NCBI RefSeq assembly: GCF_039523555.1
Contig: NZ_BAAAFN010000009.1
Location: forward strand, 62,001-126,000
Origin: Castellaniella daejeonensis
GTDB lineage: Bacteria > Pseudomonadota > Gammaproteobacteria > Burkholderiales > Burkholderiaceae_B
Length of the DNA: 64,000 nt
Direction: 5' to 3'
Below are positions 52,967 to 62,766 of the stretch, piece by piece (the stretch's first letter is position 1; each line of letters opens with the position of its first letter). The position numbers were made by a program, and so were the translations under genes. Below the pieces are notes generated by a model. That model ran no database searches, had not been told where the DNA came from, and saw nothing but the letters and a program-made list of their open reading frames with translations.

Positions 52967-53871
52967 ACCGCTGGCTGCGACATCACGGCTATGCCCTGGG
53001 CGTGGCGTTCAGGCGCCTGCGCCAGCACCCCTTCTCGTCCCTGGCCAACATCGTGGTCATCGCCCTGATGCTGGCCGTGCCCATCCTGGGGGCCTCGGTC
53101 CTGCAGTCCAGCCAGCCGCTGGCGCGGCAGCTGGCTGTCACACCGGAACTGACCCTGTTCCTGAAGGCCGGCACGCCGCCCGCCGCCCAGCAGGCCCTGC
53201 TGGCGCGCGTGCGCGAGGAAGCCGGCGACCGGATCGCCCAGGCCCGCCTGATGCCGCGCGACCGGGCCATGGCCCAGCTGCGCGCCGACCCGACCTGGGC
53301 GCGCGCGCTGGATGCCCTGCCTGAAAACCCCCTGCCCGACGCCCTCATCGTCACCCTGCGCGATTCCGACGCGCCGGCGCGCGTCGCGGCCGAGCTGGCG
53401 CAGGCCTGGCGCCAGTGGCCCGAAATCGAGGAAATCCAGCTCGACAGCGAATGGGTGCGGCGACTGGAATCCCTGCTCACATTCGTGCGGCTGGGCCTGG
53501 GCATGCTGGCGGGCGCGGTGGTCATCGTCGTGCTGGCGACCGTGTTCAACACGGTGCGCCTGCAGGCCCTGACCCAGCGCGAGGAAATCGCCGTCGCCCG
53601 GCTGGTGGGCGCCACCGAGTCCTTCGTCCGCCGTCCCTTCCTGTACCTGGGCGCCCTGACGGGGCTGGCGGCCAGCCTGCTCGCCCTGCTGCTGGCCTGG
53701 CTGGCGCTGACCCCGCTGAACGCGATCCTGGGCGGCTTTGCCCGCAGCTACGGCGTGGACTGGGCCGTCCGCCTGCCCGCGGCGCCCGACCTGCTGCTTT
53801 CGGGCGCGCTGGTCGCCCTGCTGGGGGCCATCGCCGCGCGGCTGTCGGTCACCCGGCGCACCCGCTTCTGA
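52963..53871 (+). CDS. ftsX: Cell-division protein FtsX
   Basis: Inner-membrane partner of FtsE that transmits ATP hydrolysis to murein amidase activators. The 302 residues have four helices: one near 25-48, a periplasmic domain with PELTLFLKAG, then three C-terminal helices (LGMLAGAVVIVVLATVFNTV, LALLLAWLAL, LLLSGALVALLGAIAA). It shares one base with the mutY start (TGATG), so all three genes may be translated in series. Confidence 0.93.
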   Translation: MNRWLRHHGYALGVAFRRLRQHPFSSLANIVVIALMLAVPILGASVLQSSQPLARQLAVTPELTLFLKAGTPPAAQQALLARVREEAGDRIAQARLMPRDRAMAQLRADPTWARALDALPENPLPDALIVTLRDSDAPARVAAELAQAWRQWPEIEEIQLDSEWVRRLESLLTFVRLGLGMLAGAVVIVVLATVFNTVRLQALTQREEIAVARLVGATESFVRRPFLYLGALTGLAASLLALLLAWLALTPLNAILGGFARSYGVDWAVRLPAAPDLLLSGALVALLGAIAARLSVTRRTRF

Positions 53872-54986
53872 TGGCGCGGCGCACCGCCGCGGCCTCGCAG
53901 CCGGACGCCCACGCGCGGTCCGCCGCAAACGACGCCGCTTCCCGCATTGCCGCCTGGCAGCGCCGGGCCGGCCGCCACGGCCTGCCCTGGCAGCAGACAC
54001 GGGATCCCTACCGCATCTGGCTGTCGGAAATCATGCTGCAGCAGACCCAGGCGGCCACCGTCGTTCCCTACTACGAGCGATTCCTGGATCTTTTCCCCAC
54101 CGTCGTCGACCTGGCCGATGCGGCGCAGGACGCCGTCCTGCACGCCTGGGCGGGCCTGGGATACTACGCCCGCGCACGCAACCTGCACCGCTGCGCGCAG
54201 GTCCTGCGCGACGCGCATGGCGGGCGCTTTCCCGCCACGGCCGAGGAACTGGCGCGGCTGCCTGGCATCGGCCCGTCGACCGCCGCCGCCATCGCCGCCT
54301 TCGCCTACGGCGAGCGCGCACCGATCCTGGATGGCAACGTGCGCCGCGTGCTGTCGCGCTATTTCGCCGTCGAGGGCGATCCCACGGCGGCGCGCACGCT
54401 GCAACGGCTCTGGGCGCATGCGCAGGCGCTGATCGACGCCGCGCCCGCCGCCCTGGACATGGCAGCCTACACCCAGGGCCAGATGGACCTGGGCGCCACG
54501 GTCTGCACCCGCACGCGACCCGATTGCGCGCGCTGCCCGCTGGAAGCGGACTGCCGCGCACGGATCGAAGGCCGCCAGGACGCGCTGCCGTCGCCACGCG
54601 CCCGGCGTGCGCAGCCGCTGCGCCATTGCTGGATGCTGATCGCGGAATGCAAAGGCCGCGTACTGCTGGAACGGCGGCCGGATGCGGGCATCTGGGGCGG
54701 CCTGTGGTCGCTGCCGCAATTCGAGGACACCGGCGCGCTGCAGGCCGCCTGCGCCGGCCTGGCCACGGCCGGGTCGCCGCAGGCGATGGCGGCGATCGAT
54801 CATGTGTTCACGCATTTTCGCCTGCGCATCCAGCCGTGCCTGCTGAAGCTGCCGGGCACGGTGCTGGTCCCGGCCGAGCCGGGCCGGGCCTGGGTGCCCA
54901 TCGGCACGCTGGACGCCTACGGCATGCCGGCGCCGGTGGCCCGGCTGCTGGCCGGCCTGTACCCGGGCAAACTGCCGCCGCGCTGA
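53871..54986 (+). CDS. mutY: A/G-specific adenine glycosylase
   Basis: Base-excision enzyme that removes adenine mispaired with 8-oxoguanine. The 371 residues hold SEIMLQQTQ (catalytic Glu53), the helix-hairpin-helix LPGIGPSTAAAIAAFAYGE, ILDGNVRRVL (Asp154) and the 4Fe-4S loop C(6)C(2)C(5)C beginning TVCTRTRPDC. The C-terminal Nudix-like domain (about 240-371) that recognises 8-oxoG is present. It starts on the ftsX stop and converges on rodA. Confidence 0.95.
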   Translation: MARRTAAASQPDAHARSAANDAASRIAAWQRRAGRHGLPWQQTRDPYRIWLSEIMLQQTQAATVVPYYERFLDLFPTVVDLADAAQDAVLHAWAGLGYYARARNLHRCAQVLRDAHGGRFPATAEELARLPGIGPSTAAAIAAFAYGERAPILDGNVRRVLSRYFAVEGDPTAARTLQRLWAHAQALIDAAPAALDMAAYTQGQMDLGATVCTRTRPDCARCPLEADCRARIEGRQDALPSPRARRAQPLRHCWMLIAECKGRVLLERRPDAGIWGGLWSLPQFEDTGALQAACAGLATAGSPQAMAAIDHVFTHFRLRIQPCLLKLPGTVLVPAEPGRAWVPIGTLDAYGMPAPVARLLAGLYPGKLPPR

Positions 54987-54990
54987 CCGC

Positions 54991-56133
54991 TCAGGGCTCG
55001 GGGCGCGGCTGGTGCGCGCCGATGCTCATCAGCAGCCCGCACGCCACGCCCAGCGTCATCAGCGCCGTGCCGCCATAGCTCATGAAGGGCAGCGGCACCC
55101 CCACCACCGGAAGCACACCGGTCACCATGCCGATGTTCACGAAGACATAGACGAACATCATCATGGACATGGCGCCGGCCACCAAGCGCCCGAACTGGGT
55201 GGGCGCCCGCGCGGTGATGGTCAGGCCGCGCAGCACCATCAGGGCGTACAGGACCAGCAGCGTCACCCCCCCGTACAGGCCGAATTCCTCGGCGAACACG
55301 GCGAAGATGAAGTCCGTGGTCCGCTCGGGAATGAAATCCAGGTGGGTCTGGGTGCCCTGCATGTAGCCCTTGCCGTACAGGCCGCCCGAGCCCACGGCGA
55401 TCATGGACTGTATGGTGTGGAAGCCCTTGCCCAATGGATCGGCCCCGGGATTGAGCAGCACGCAGACGCGGTATTTCTGGTAATCGTGCAGCACCACCCA
55501 GTCCACGTCCGGCTGGCAGATCTGGTCCTCGTAGGTCACCAGCGTCCCCAGCGCCAGCGCGATCGCCAGCACCGCCGGGATCAGCAGCCTGAAGGACAGG
55601 CCCGCGAAATAGATGACGCAGAACCCCGAGGCCAGCACCAGCAGCGCCGTGCCCAGGTCGGGCTGATCGATGATGAGCCCCGCCGGCACCACCAGCAGCA
55701 CGCCGGCCACCAGGAAATCCATGATGCGGAAGCGGTTCGCGGACTGGCGCTGGAAATACCAGGCCAGCATCAGCGGCACGGCGATCTTCATCATTTCCGA
55801 GGGCTGGATGCGCGCGATGCCCAGGTTCAGCCAGCGGGTGGCGCCCTTGCTGGTCTCGCCGAACAGCATGACCGCCACCAGCAGCCCCACCCCGAGCACG
55901 TAGAACAGCGGCGCCGAACGCATGATCCAGGCGGGCCGCAGCAGCGCGACGGCCCACATGGCCGTGCCCGCCAGCAGGAAGTTGCGCAGCTGGTCGGCAA
56001 AGCGCCAATCGGTATTGCCCACCGCCGAATGCATGGTGGCCATGCCGACCATGGCCATGATCACCAGCAGGATCAGCAGCGGCCAGTCCAGGACGGCGAA
56101 CATGCGGCGCACCGCCAGCACGATGAGTTTCAT
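54991..56133 (-). CDS. rodA: Peptidoglycan glycosyltransferase RodA
   Basis: SEDS-family polymerase of the elongasome, paired with PBP2. The 380 residues have about ten helices and SEDS motifs: LNLGIARIQPSEMMKIAVPL, IIDQPDLGTALLVLASG and the late GVPLPFMSYGGTALMTLGVA. The ATG at 56133 follows AGGAGG at a proper distance. It overlaps mrdA by four bases and ends the mreB-C-D-mrdA-rodA operon. Confidence 0.96.
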   Translation of the reverse strand: MKLIVLAVRRMFAVLDWPLLILLVIMAMVGMATMHSAVGNTDWRFADQLRNFLLAGTAMWAVALLRPAWIMRSAPLFYVLGVGLLVAVMLFGETSKGATRWLNLGIARIQPSEMMKIAVPLMLAWYFQRQSANRFRIMDFLVAGVLLVVPAGLIIDQPDLGTALLVLASGFCVIYFAGLSFRLLIPAVLAIALALGTLVTYEDQICQPDVDWVVLHDYQKYRVCVLLNPGADPLGKGFHTIQSMIAVGSGGLYGKGYMQGTQTHLDFIPERTTDFIFAVFAEEFGLYGGVTLLVLYALMVLRGLTITARAPTQFGRLVAGAMSMMMFVYVFVNIGMVTGVLPVVGVPLPFMSYGGTALMTLGVACGLLMSIGAHQPRPEP

Positions 56134-58169
56134 GGGTTTTCCTCCTGGGCCCCGTCCGCGGGCGCCGAGGTCTCGTCGGGCAGGGGGGCCGGCTCGGGCG
56201 TCTCTTCGTCGTCGGGCGCCGGCTGCGCATCGGGCCGCCCCGGGGAAGCCGCCTGCGGCGTTTCGGCCTGGGCATTGCGCGCTTCCTGCTCTGCCTGCAG
56301 GCGCTGGCGGCGCTGCGCCACGCGGGCCGGATCCAGCCAGTAATCGAACACCGTGCGCGCGATCGGCGCGGCCACCGACGCACCCCAGCCGCCATTTTCC
56401 ACGATCAGGGCCACCGCGATCTGCGGATCCTCGACCGGGGCGTAGGCCATGAACAGCGCATGGTCGCGCAGGCGCTCGTCCACCGCGTGCGCCTTGTACT
56501 TGGCGCCGCGCAGACTGTAGACCTGAGCCGTGCCGGTCTTGCCGGCCGCCTGGTAGGCCGCGCCCTCGAAGGCGCGTCGCGCCGTGCCCTTGCGCACGAC
56601 GTCCACCATGGCCTCGCGGATCACGCGCAGATTTTCGGGCTTGAGATCGATGGTGTATTGCGGCCCGACCACCGGGTAGCTGAACCGGCCGGTGAGCGGA
56701 TCGATGATCCGGCGCACCAGGTGGGGTTTCATGTAGACGCCGTCGTTGGCCAGCACCGAAGTCGCCTGCGCCAGCTGCAGCAGCGTGAAGGCGTTGTAGC
56801 CCTGCCCCACGGTGACGGACACGGTCTCGCCCTGGTACCAGTGCTGCTGCTCGGGCTTCTTGTAGGCCTTGCGCTTCCATTCGCGTGAAGGCAGCACGCC
56901 ACGTCGCTCGCCGTCCAGATCGATGCCGGTGATCTGGCCGAAGCCGAACCGCTTGGAGAAATCGTGCAGGGCGTCCACGTCCATCTGGGCACCCAGCGAG
57001 AAGAAATACGTGTCGGAAGACACGACGATGGCCCGGTGCATGTCCGTCGGCCCGTAGACCGCCCCGCCGGCATTGCGGAATTTCTGCCCGGCCAGTTCGA
57101 AATAGCCCGGATCGGGGATCAGTTCCCTGGCCGAGCGCAGGCCCATTTCCAGGGCGGCCAGGCCCACGAAGGGCTTGTAGGTCGAACCGATGGGGTACGT
57201 GCCATACAGCGGCCGGTTGATCAGCGGATGGTCCGGCGATTCGTTCAGCTTGCGCCAGTTCTCCACGTCGATGCCGTCCACGAACAGGTTCGGGTCGAAG
57301 GACGGCGACGACACGAAGGCCAGGATCTCGCCCGTATGCGGCTCGATGGCGACCAGTGCGCCGCGCCGACCTTCGAACTGGGCCTCGGCCAGGTGCTGCA
57401 GGCCGATGTCCAGGGACAGCTCCAGATTGGCACCGGGCACCGGGTCCGTGCGGCTCAGTTCGCGCACCGGGCGCCCGCCCGCCGTGACTTCGAGTTCCTC
57501 GACCCCCGTGCGGCCATGCAGCGCCTTTTCCCAGGTCTTCTCGACGCCTTTCTTGCCGATGACCATCGTGCCGCGGTAGTTCCCGAGCTGCCCGGTCTGC
57601 TCGAGCTCCTGCTGGTCTTCCTCGGAGATCCTGCCGACGAAACCCAGCACGTGCGCGGCCGATTCATGCATGGGATAGGACCGAACCCAGCGGGCCTCGA
57701 GGTTGACGCCCGGAAAGCGGTAGGCATGGACGGCGAACCAGGACGCCTCGATGTCGTTGAGATTGTTGCGCAGCAGGATGGGTGTGTAGCGGCCGCTCTG
57801 CTGGTACAGCCGCATGAATTTGCGCCGGTCGCCCTCGCTCAGGTAGACCAGCTCGCCCAGCCGGTCGAGCACGTCGCCGATGTCGCCCCGGATCTGGGCG
57901 CGCGTCACCGTCAGGGTGTAGTCCCGCAGGTTCTGGGCCAGCACCGCGCCGTTGCGGTCGACGATCTGTCCGCGCCGGGGGGGCACGGGCACGATGGTGA
58001 TGCGGTTCTGCTCGGCGCGCGCCGACAGGTTGTCGTAGCGCACGACCTGCAGGTACCACAGGCGGCCGGCCAGCAACAGCAGGCACGCCAGGGCGAACAA
58101 CCCCGCCACCCAGGCGCGCAGCAGCACTGTCTGGCGCTGGCGCTGGCCGGTCTTGCGAAACTCGAACAT
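56130..58169 (-). CDS. mrdA: Penicillin-binding protein 2
   Basis: Class B transpeptidase of cell elongation. The 679 residues have a single N-terminal helix (about 22-45), a pedestal domain and the transpeptidase domain: active-site GSTYKPF (Ser329, Lys332), the SxN-type block VSSDTYFF and KTGTAQVYS. A Pro/Glu-rich tail of about 60 residues (ETPQAASPGRPDAQPAPDDE) is variable. The start at 58169 (MFEFRKTGQR) lies 7 bases past the mreD stop; a longer form from 58196 would overlap mreD. Confidence 0.95.
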   Translation of the reverse strand: MFEFRKTGQRQRQTVLLRAWVAGLFALACLLLLAGRLWYLQVVRYDNLSARAEQNRITIVPVPPRRGQIVDRNGAVLAQNLRDYTLTVTRAQIRGDIGDVLDRLGELVYLSEGDRRKFMRLYQQSGRYTPILLRNNLNDIEASWFAVHAYRFPGVNLEARWVRSYPMHESAAHVLGFVGRISEEDQQELEQTGQLGNYRGTMVIGKKGVEKTWEKALHGRTGVEELEVTAGGRPVRELSRTDPVPGANLELSLDIGLQHLAEAQFEGRRGALVAIEPHTGEILAFVSSPSFDPNLFVDGIDVENWRKLNESPDHPLINRPLYGTYPIGSTYKPFVGLAALEMGLRSARELIPDPGYFELAGQKFRNAGGAVYGPTDMHRAIVVSSDTYFFSLGAQMDVDALHDFSKRFGFGQITGIDLDGERRGVLPSREWKRKAYKKPEQQHWYQGETVSVTVGQGYNAFTLLQLAQATSVLANDGVYMKPHLVRRIIDPLTGRFSYPVVGPQYTIDLKPENLRVIREAMVDVVRKGTARRAFEGAAYQAAGKTGTAQVYSLRGAKYKAHAVDERLRDHALFMAYAPVEDPQIAVALIVENGGWGASVAAPIARTVFDYWLDPARVAQRRQRLQAEQEARNAQAETPQAASPGRPDAQPAPDDEETPEPAPLPDETSAPADGAQEENP

Positions 58170-58176
58170 GCCCGCC

Positions 58177-58746
58177 CTAGACAGGCCCCGCGCCATCGCC
58201 GCCCAGGCGGCGCGGATGCAGGGACATGAGGATGTCGGGCAAGGGCCACAATGCCCCGGTGAACAACGCGGACCACAGCCATTCCCAGCCTTCCCAGGCG
58301 CCGTTCAGCCAGGCGCCCAGCAGGCTGGACAGCATGCACGCGGCCACGATCACCGGAAAGACCTGGAAAGTCTGCAGCCAGGCATTGAAATGCCGCAGGC
58401 GATGGCTCAGCCGCAGCACGCCGTAGGCGGCCAGCACGTAGCACAGGGCATGCAGCCCCAGCAGGCCGGCATCCTGGACATCCATCAGCAGGCCGAACAC
58501 GAAGGCCGTCGTCAGCCCCACCCGGGCCGGCGCATTCAGGCACCAGTAGAGCAGGAGCAGCAGCAGCACGTCGGGCACCGGCTGCCAGAGCCGCCAGGGC
58601 AGCAGCGACGCCATCCACACCAGGACCAGCGATCCCCACACCAGCCAGCCCGAGGCCGCCCGGCGGAACGCGCCGGCATCGACCGGCTGCAGGTCCATCA
58701 GCGAGGAGCCCCCCGGATGCCTGTTGCTATTGCTCGTCGAGGGCAT
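58177..58746 (-). CDS. mreD: Rod shape-determining protein MreD
   Basis: Membrane protein linking MreB/MreC with the wall-synthesis enzymes. The 189 residues have five to six helices (LVWGSLVLVWMASLLPWRL, VLLLLLLYWCLNAP, LTTAFVFGLLMDVQDAGLLG). The start at 58746 is supported by GAGGAG about seven bases upstream. That ATG overlaps the end of mreC by 20 bases; the ATG at 58698 is an alternative without any Shine-Dalgarno. Confidence 0.92.
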   Translation of the reverse strand: MPSTSNSNRHPGGSSLMDLQPVDAGAFRRAASGWLVWGSLVLVWMASLLPWRLWQPVPDVLLLLLLYWCLNAPARVGLTTAFVFGLLMDVQDAGLLGLHALCYVLAAYGVLRLSHRLRHFNAWLQTFQVFPVIVAACMLSSLLGAWLNGAWEGWEWLWSALFTGALWPLPDILMSLHPRRLGGDGAGPV

Positions 58747-59611
58747 GCTCGATCTCCTCGGGCCGGGGCACATCGGCCACGTCCACGCGCAGGACCAGGA
58801 AATGGCGGTAGCGCTCGGGATGCGACAGCGGCTCGGCGATCGCCATGGCGAAGCCCGTGCCCGGATCGCGGTCCACCTTTTCCACGCGGCCGACCGACAG
58901 GCCCGCCGGGAACAGCCCGCCGATGCCGCTGGTCACCAGCACGTCGCCGGGCCGCACGTCGACATTGGCCGACAGGTAGCGGACTTCGAGCTTGCCGACC
59001 TCGTTGCCGCCGAATGCGATCAGCCGCAGCCCGTTGCGCAGCACCTGCACGGGAATGGATACCTGGTCGTCGATCAGCAGGGCGGCCTCGGAAGTGAAGG
59101 GCGTCACGCGGACGATCTGGCCCACGACCCCGCCTTCGTCGATCACCGGCATGCCCGGGGCGATGCCGGCGCGCGATCCCTTGTTGAAGATCAGGCGGTG
59201 GCTGAAGGCGTTGGACGGCACGTAGAAGACTTCGACCGCCACCGACTGCTGGGCGATGGACTCGGATACGTTCAGCAGGCGGCGCAACTGCTCGTTTTCG
59301 GCAGCCAGCTGGGCGGCGTGCGTGGACAGCTGCGCCATCTCGATGCGCTGGCGGCGCAGGGCTTCCTGCTCGTCGCGCGCCAGCGCGGCCGCCTGCGACC
59401 AGCTGTCGAAATATTCCAGCGCGTCGCGCGGGGCCAGCACGACGCGCTGGAAAGGATAGAGCACCATGGACAGGGCGCTGCGCACCGGGCCCAGCACGGA
59501 CCAGTGCGCATCGGTCACGGCCATCCCGAGACACAAGACCAGCAGCATGACCAGCCGGACTTCGATGCTGGGACCACGCTTGAAGAGTCTCAGGGTTCCC
59601 GGTTCACGCAT
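58727..59611 (-). CDS. mreC: Rod shape-determining protein MreC
   Basis: Periplasmic scaffold of the elongasome, 294 residues. One N-terminal helix (EVRLVMLLVLCLGMAV), a coiled coil about 65-110 (RRQRIEMAQLSTHAAQLAAE), then the beta-barrel MreC core with FNKGSRAGIAPGMPVIDEGG and SGIGGLFPAGLSVGRV. It follows mreB by 23 bases; its end overlaps mreD by 20 bases. Confidence 0.95.
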   Translation of the reverse strand: MREPGTLRLFKRGPSIEVRLVMLLVLCLGMAVTDAHWSVLGPVRSALSMVLYPFQRVVLAPRDALEYFDSWSQAAALARDEQEALRRQRIEMAQLSTHAAQLAAENEQLRRLLNVSESIAQQSVAVEVFYVPSNAFSHRLIFNKGSRAGIAPGMPVIDEGGVVGQIVRVTPFTSEAALLIDDQVSIPVQVLRNGLRLIAFGGNEVGKLEVRYLSANVDVRPGDVLVTSGIGGLFPAGLSVGRVEKVDRDPGTGFAMAIAEPLSHPERYRHFLVLRVDVADVPRPEEIEHALDEQ

Positions 59612-59634
59612 GACGAGGAACGCCCGGCCGGATA

Positions 59635-60678
59635 TCAGTCGTAGATGAACACCCCGCCCAGGCGCTCGAGATGTTCGAGCGCCTCGCCGCAGCCGCGCAC
59701 CACGCAGGTGAGCGGGTCTTCGGCGACCACCACGGGCAGGCCGGTTTCTTCCTGGAGCAGGCGGTCCAGATCGTGCAGCAGCGCGCCGCCGCCGGTCAGG
59801 GCGATGCCCTTGTCGGTGATGTCGGCGCCCAGTTCGGGCGGGGTCTGCTCCAGCGCCGTCTTCACCGCCGAAACGATCTGGTTGAGCGGATCGGTCAGGG
59901 ATTCCAGGATTTCGTTGGAGGACACCGTGAAACTGCGCGGTACGCCTTCGGAGAGATTGCGTCCCTTGACCTCGATCTCGCGGATCTCGGAGCCCGGGAA
60001 CGCCGAGCCGATTTCCTTCTTGATGAGTTCGGCCGTGGGTTCGCCGATCAGCATGCCGTAGTTGCGGCGGATGTAATTGATGATGGCTTCGTCGAACTTG
60101 TCGCCGCCGACGCGCACCGAGCCTTTATAGACCATGCCGCCCAGCGAGATCACGGCGACTTCGGTGGTGCCGCCGCCGATGTCCACCACCATCGAGCCAC
60201 TGGCATCGGACACCGCCAGGCCGGCGCCGATCGCGGCGGCCATGGGTTCCTCGATCAGGTAGACCTGGCTGGCGCCCGCGCCCAGGGCCGATTCGCGGAT
60301 GGCGCGGCGTTCGACCTGGGTGGAACCGCAGGGCACGCAGACGATGATGCGCGGGCTGGGGGCCAGCATGCTGCGCGGATGCACCATGCGGATGAACTGC
60401 TTGAGCATCTGCTCGGTGACGGTGAAGTCGGCGATGACGCCGTCCTTCATGGGCCGGATGGCCTCGATGTTGCCGGGGACGCGGCCGAGCATCTGCTTGG
60501 CTTCGTGGCCGACGGCCTGAATGATTTTCTTGCCGTTGGGGCCGCCGTCATGGCGGATGGCGACGACCGAAGGTTCATCGAGCACGATGCCCTTGCTGCG
60601 AACATAGATCAGCGTATTCGCCGTTCCGAGGTCGATCGCCATGTCGCTGGAAAAGTAGCTGCGTAGGAATCCGAACAT
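59635..60678 (-). CDS. mreB: Rod shape-determining protein MreB
   Basis: Bacterial actin that positions wall synthesis along the cell. The 347 residues include MAIDLGTANTLIYVRSKG (phosphate-1 loop), VVDIGGGTTEVAVISLGG (phosphate-2) and ALTGGGALLHDLDRLL (adenosine). The start at 60678 (MFGFLRSYFSSDMAIDLGTA) matches the family; an upstream in-frame ATG adds unrelated residues. It is first in a five-gene operon and faces gatCAB over about 250 bases. Confidence 0.97.
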   Translation of the reverse strand: MFGFLRSYFSSDMAIDLGTANTLIYVRSKGIVLDEPSVVAIRHDGGPNGKKIIQAVGHEAKQMLGRVPGNIEAIRPMKDGVIADFTVTEQMLKQFIRMVHPRSMLAPSPRIIVCVPCGSTQVERRAIRESALGAGASQVYLIEEPMAAAIGAGLAVSDASGSMVVDIGGGTTEVAVISLGGMVYKGSVRVGGDKFDEAIINYIRRNYGMLIGEPTAELIKKEIGSAFPGSEIREIEVKGRNLSEGVPRSFTVSSNEILESLTDPLNQIVSAVKTALEQTPPELGADITDKGIALTGGGALLHDLDRLLQEETGLPVVVAEDPLTCVVRGCGEALEHLERLGGVFIYD

Positions 60679-60799
60679 GGGCGCACTAATAAAATGGGTG
60701 TCTGGTGGATCCGCGCGAGCGACCCGGTGCCGACTGTACCAAGACCGCCAGAACGAAGGCGCAGGCCGGGCAAACCGCATGGAATCAGCAATGATAACT

Positions 60800-60805
60800 T
60801 ATAAT
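60800..60805 (+). promoter_or_regulatory. Possible -10 box ahead of gatCAB
   Basis: A perfect TATAAT lies 125 bases before the gatC ATG in the gap that separates mreB from gatC. No convincing -35 stands 16-18 bases upstream, so this is a weak call. The rest of the 60679-60929 gap shows no other feature. Confidence 0.28.
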
Positions 60806-60929
60806 CCTCTATGGCTAGACCCGGATCAGAGGGGAATGTTTTGCAAAATTCCCGCTTTTCACCGCTTCGGTCACATCCGCATACACTCAATCCGGCCGCC
60901 CCAAGCCGGCGGCCCCTCGGCAAGACGAA

Positions 60930-61238
60930 ATGGCACTCTCCGAACAGGATATCTCCCGGCTGGCACGGCTCTCGGGCCTGCGGCTGGATTCCAACGACCA
61001 GACTCGCGCCCGCCAGGAACTCGACCGCATCCTGGGCCTGATCGAAGAACTGCAGGCCGTGGACACGACCGGGGTCGAACCCATGGCCCATCCGCTGGCC
61101 GCCCACCAGGACATCGCCCTGCGCCTGTGCGACGACACGCCCGATCCGGCGTCGACGCCCGAGCAGCGCGACGCCTGCATGGCCAACGCGCCGGCCGCAC
61201 ACCAGGGCCTGTTCCTCGTGCCCACCGTCATCGAATGA
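60930..61238 (+). CDS. gatC: Asp/Glu-tRNA amidotransferase subunit C
   Basis: Small subunit that stabilises the GatCAB complex, which amidates Glu-tRNA-Gln and/or Asp-tRNA-Asn. The 102 residues contain ISRLARLSGLRLDSNDQTRA and the typical DDTP (residues about 68-71) belt. It is 4 bases from gatA. Subunits are in the order C-A-B, usual in proteobacteria. Confidence 0.93.
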   Translation: MALSEQDISRLARLSGLRLDSNDQTRARQELDRILGLIEELQAVDTTGVEPMAHPLAAHQDIALRLCDDTPDPASTPEQRDACMANAPAAHQGLFLVPTVIE

Positions 61239-61242
61239 TGCC

Positions 61243-62766
61243 ATGACCCAGCTTTCAGAATTCCACAGCATCCAGGCGCTGGGCGAAGCACTGCGCGCCC
61301 GGCGCGTCAGCGCCGCCGAACTGGCCGCCGACGCGCTGCGTGCCGCCCGCGAATACGCGGACCCCAACATCTTCCTGCACATCGACGACGCGCTGACCCT
61401 GGAACAGGCGCGCGCGGCCGACCAGGCCCTGGCTGCCGGCTCCGCCGGACCGCTGACCGGCATCCCGGTCGCTCACAAGGATCTGTTCGTCACGCGCGGC
61501 TGGCGCACCACCGCCGCCAGCAAGATGCTGGCCGGCTACGTCAGCCCCTTCGACGCCGCCGTGGTAGACCGCTGGCGCGAGGCCGGCACCGTCTCGCTGG
61601 GCAAGCTCAGCTGCGACGAATTCGCCATGGGCTCGGGCAACGAGAATTCCGCCTTCGGCCCGGTGCGCAACCCCTGGGATCCGGAACGGATCCCGGGCGG
61701 ATCGTCCGGCGGCTCCGCCGCGGCCGTGGCCGCCGGCCTGGTGCTGGGCGCCACCGGCACCGATACTGGCGGCTCGGTGCGCCAGCCCGCCGCCCTGTGC
61801 GGCGTCAGCGGCATCAAGCCCACCTACGGCACGGTTTCGCGCTACGGCATCATTGCCTATGCCTCCAGCCTGGACCAGGCCGGCCCCCTGGCGCGCAGCG
61901 CCCGCGACCTGGTGCCGCTGCTCGATGCCATGAGCGGCTTCGACCCCCGCGATTCGACCAGCCTGGAAACCTGCGACGGCGCAGCCAACGCGCCCGGCCG
62001 CGTCCAGGCCGCGTTCGACGCCGCACAGGCCGGCTTCCAGGCCGGCGGCGAGCGCCCGCTGTCGGGGCTGCGCATCGGCGTGCCGCGCGAGTTCTTCAAC
62101 GAAGGCCTGTCCGCCGACGTCGGTGCCGCCGTCGAAGCCGCCCTGCAGGTCTTCGAATCCCTGGGCGCGGTGCGCGTGGACGTATCCCTGCCGCGCACAC
62201 GCCTGTCGATCCCGGCCTACTACGTGATCGCCCCGGCCGAAGCCTCCAGCAACCTGTCGCGCTACGACGGGGTGCGCTACGGCCACCGCGCGGCCGAATA
62301 CACCGACCTGTTCGACATGACCAGCCGGTCACGCTCCGAGGGCTTCGGCGACGAAGTCCGCCGCCGCATCCTGGTGGGGTCCTACGTCCTGTCGCACGGC
62401 TACTACGACGCCTACTACCTGCAGGCGCAGCGCGTGCGGCGCATGATCGCCGACGACTTCCGCCGCGTCCTGGCGCAGGATTGCGACGTGATCATGGGGC
62501 CGGTCACGCCCGCCGTGGCCCGCCGCATCGGCGACAACCGCCAGGACCCGATCGCCGACTGGCTGGGCGACATCTACACACTGGGCGTCAGCCTGGCGGG
62601 CCTGCCCGGCATGTCCATCCCCTGCGGCTTCGGCGGCGAATCGGGCCGGATGCCCATCGGGCTGCAGCTCATCGGCCGGTACTTCGACGAAGGCCGCCTG
62701 CTGGCCCTGGCCGACCGCTACCAGCAAGCCACAGACTGGCACCAACGCATTCCGGGACACGCATAA
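61243..62766 (+). CDS. gatA: Asp/Glu-tRNA amidotransferase subunit A
   Basis: Amidase subunit that frees ammonia from glutamine. The 507-residue product has the Ser-cisSer-Lys triad: Lys79 in PVAHKD, Ser154 in GGSSGGSAA and Ser178 in DTGGSVRQP, all at standard numbering. Its TAA stop shares a base with the gatB ATG (TAATG), so the two are coupled. Confidence 0.97.
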   Translation: MTQLSEFHSIQALGEALRARRVSAAELAADALRAAREYADPNIFLHIDDALTLEQARAADQALAAGSAGPLTGIPVAHKDLFVTRGWRTTAASKMLAGYVSPFDAAVVDRWREAGTVSLGKLSCDEFAMGSGNENSAFGPVRNPWDPERIPGGSSGGSAAAVAAGLVLGATGTDTGGSVRQPAALCGVSGIKPTYGTVSRYGIIAYASSLDQAGPLARSARDLVPLLDAMSGFDPRDSTSLETCDGAANAPGRVQAAFDAAQAGFQAGGERPLSGLRIGVPREFFNEGLSADVGAAVEAALQVFESLGAVRVDVSLPRTRLSIPAYYVIAPAEASSNLSRYDGVRYGHRAAEYTDLFDMTSRSRSEGFGDEVRRRILVGSYVLSHGYYDAYYLQAQRVRRMIADDFRRVLAQDCDVIMGPVTPAVARRIGDNRQDPIADWLGDIYTLGVSLAGLPGMSIPCGFGGESGRMPIGLQLIGRYFDEGRLLALADRYQQATDWHQRIPGHA

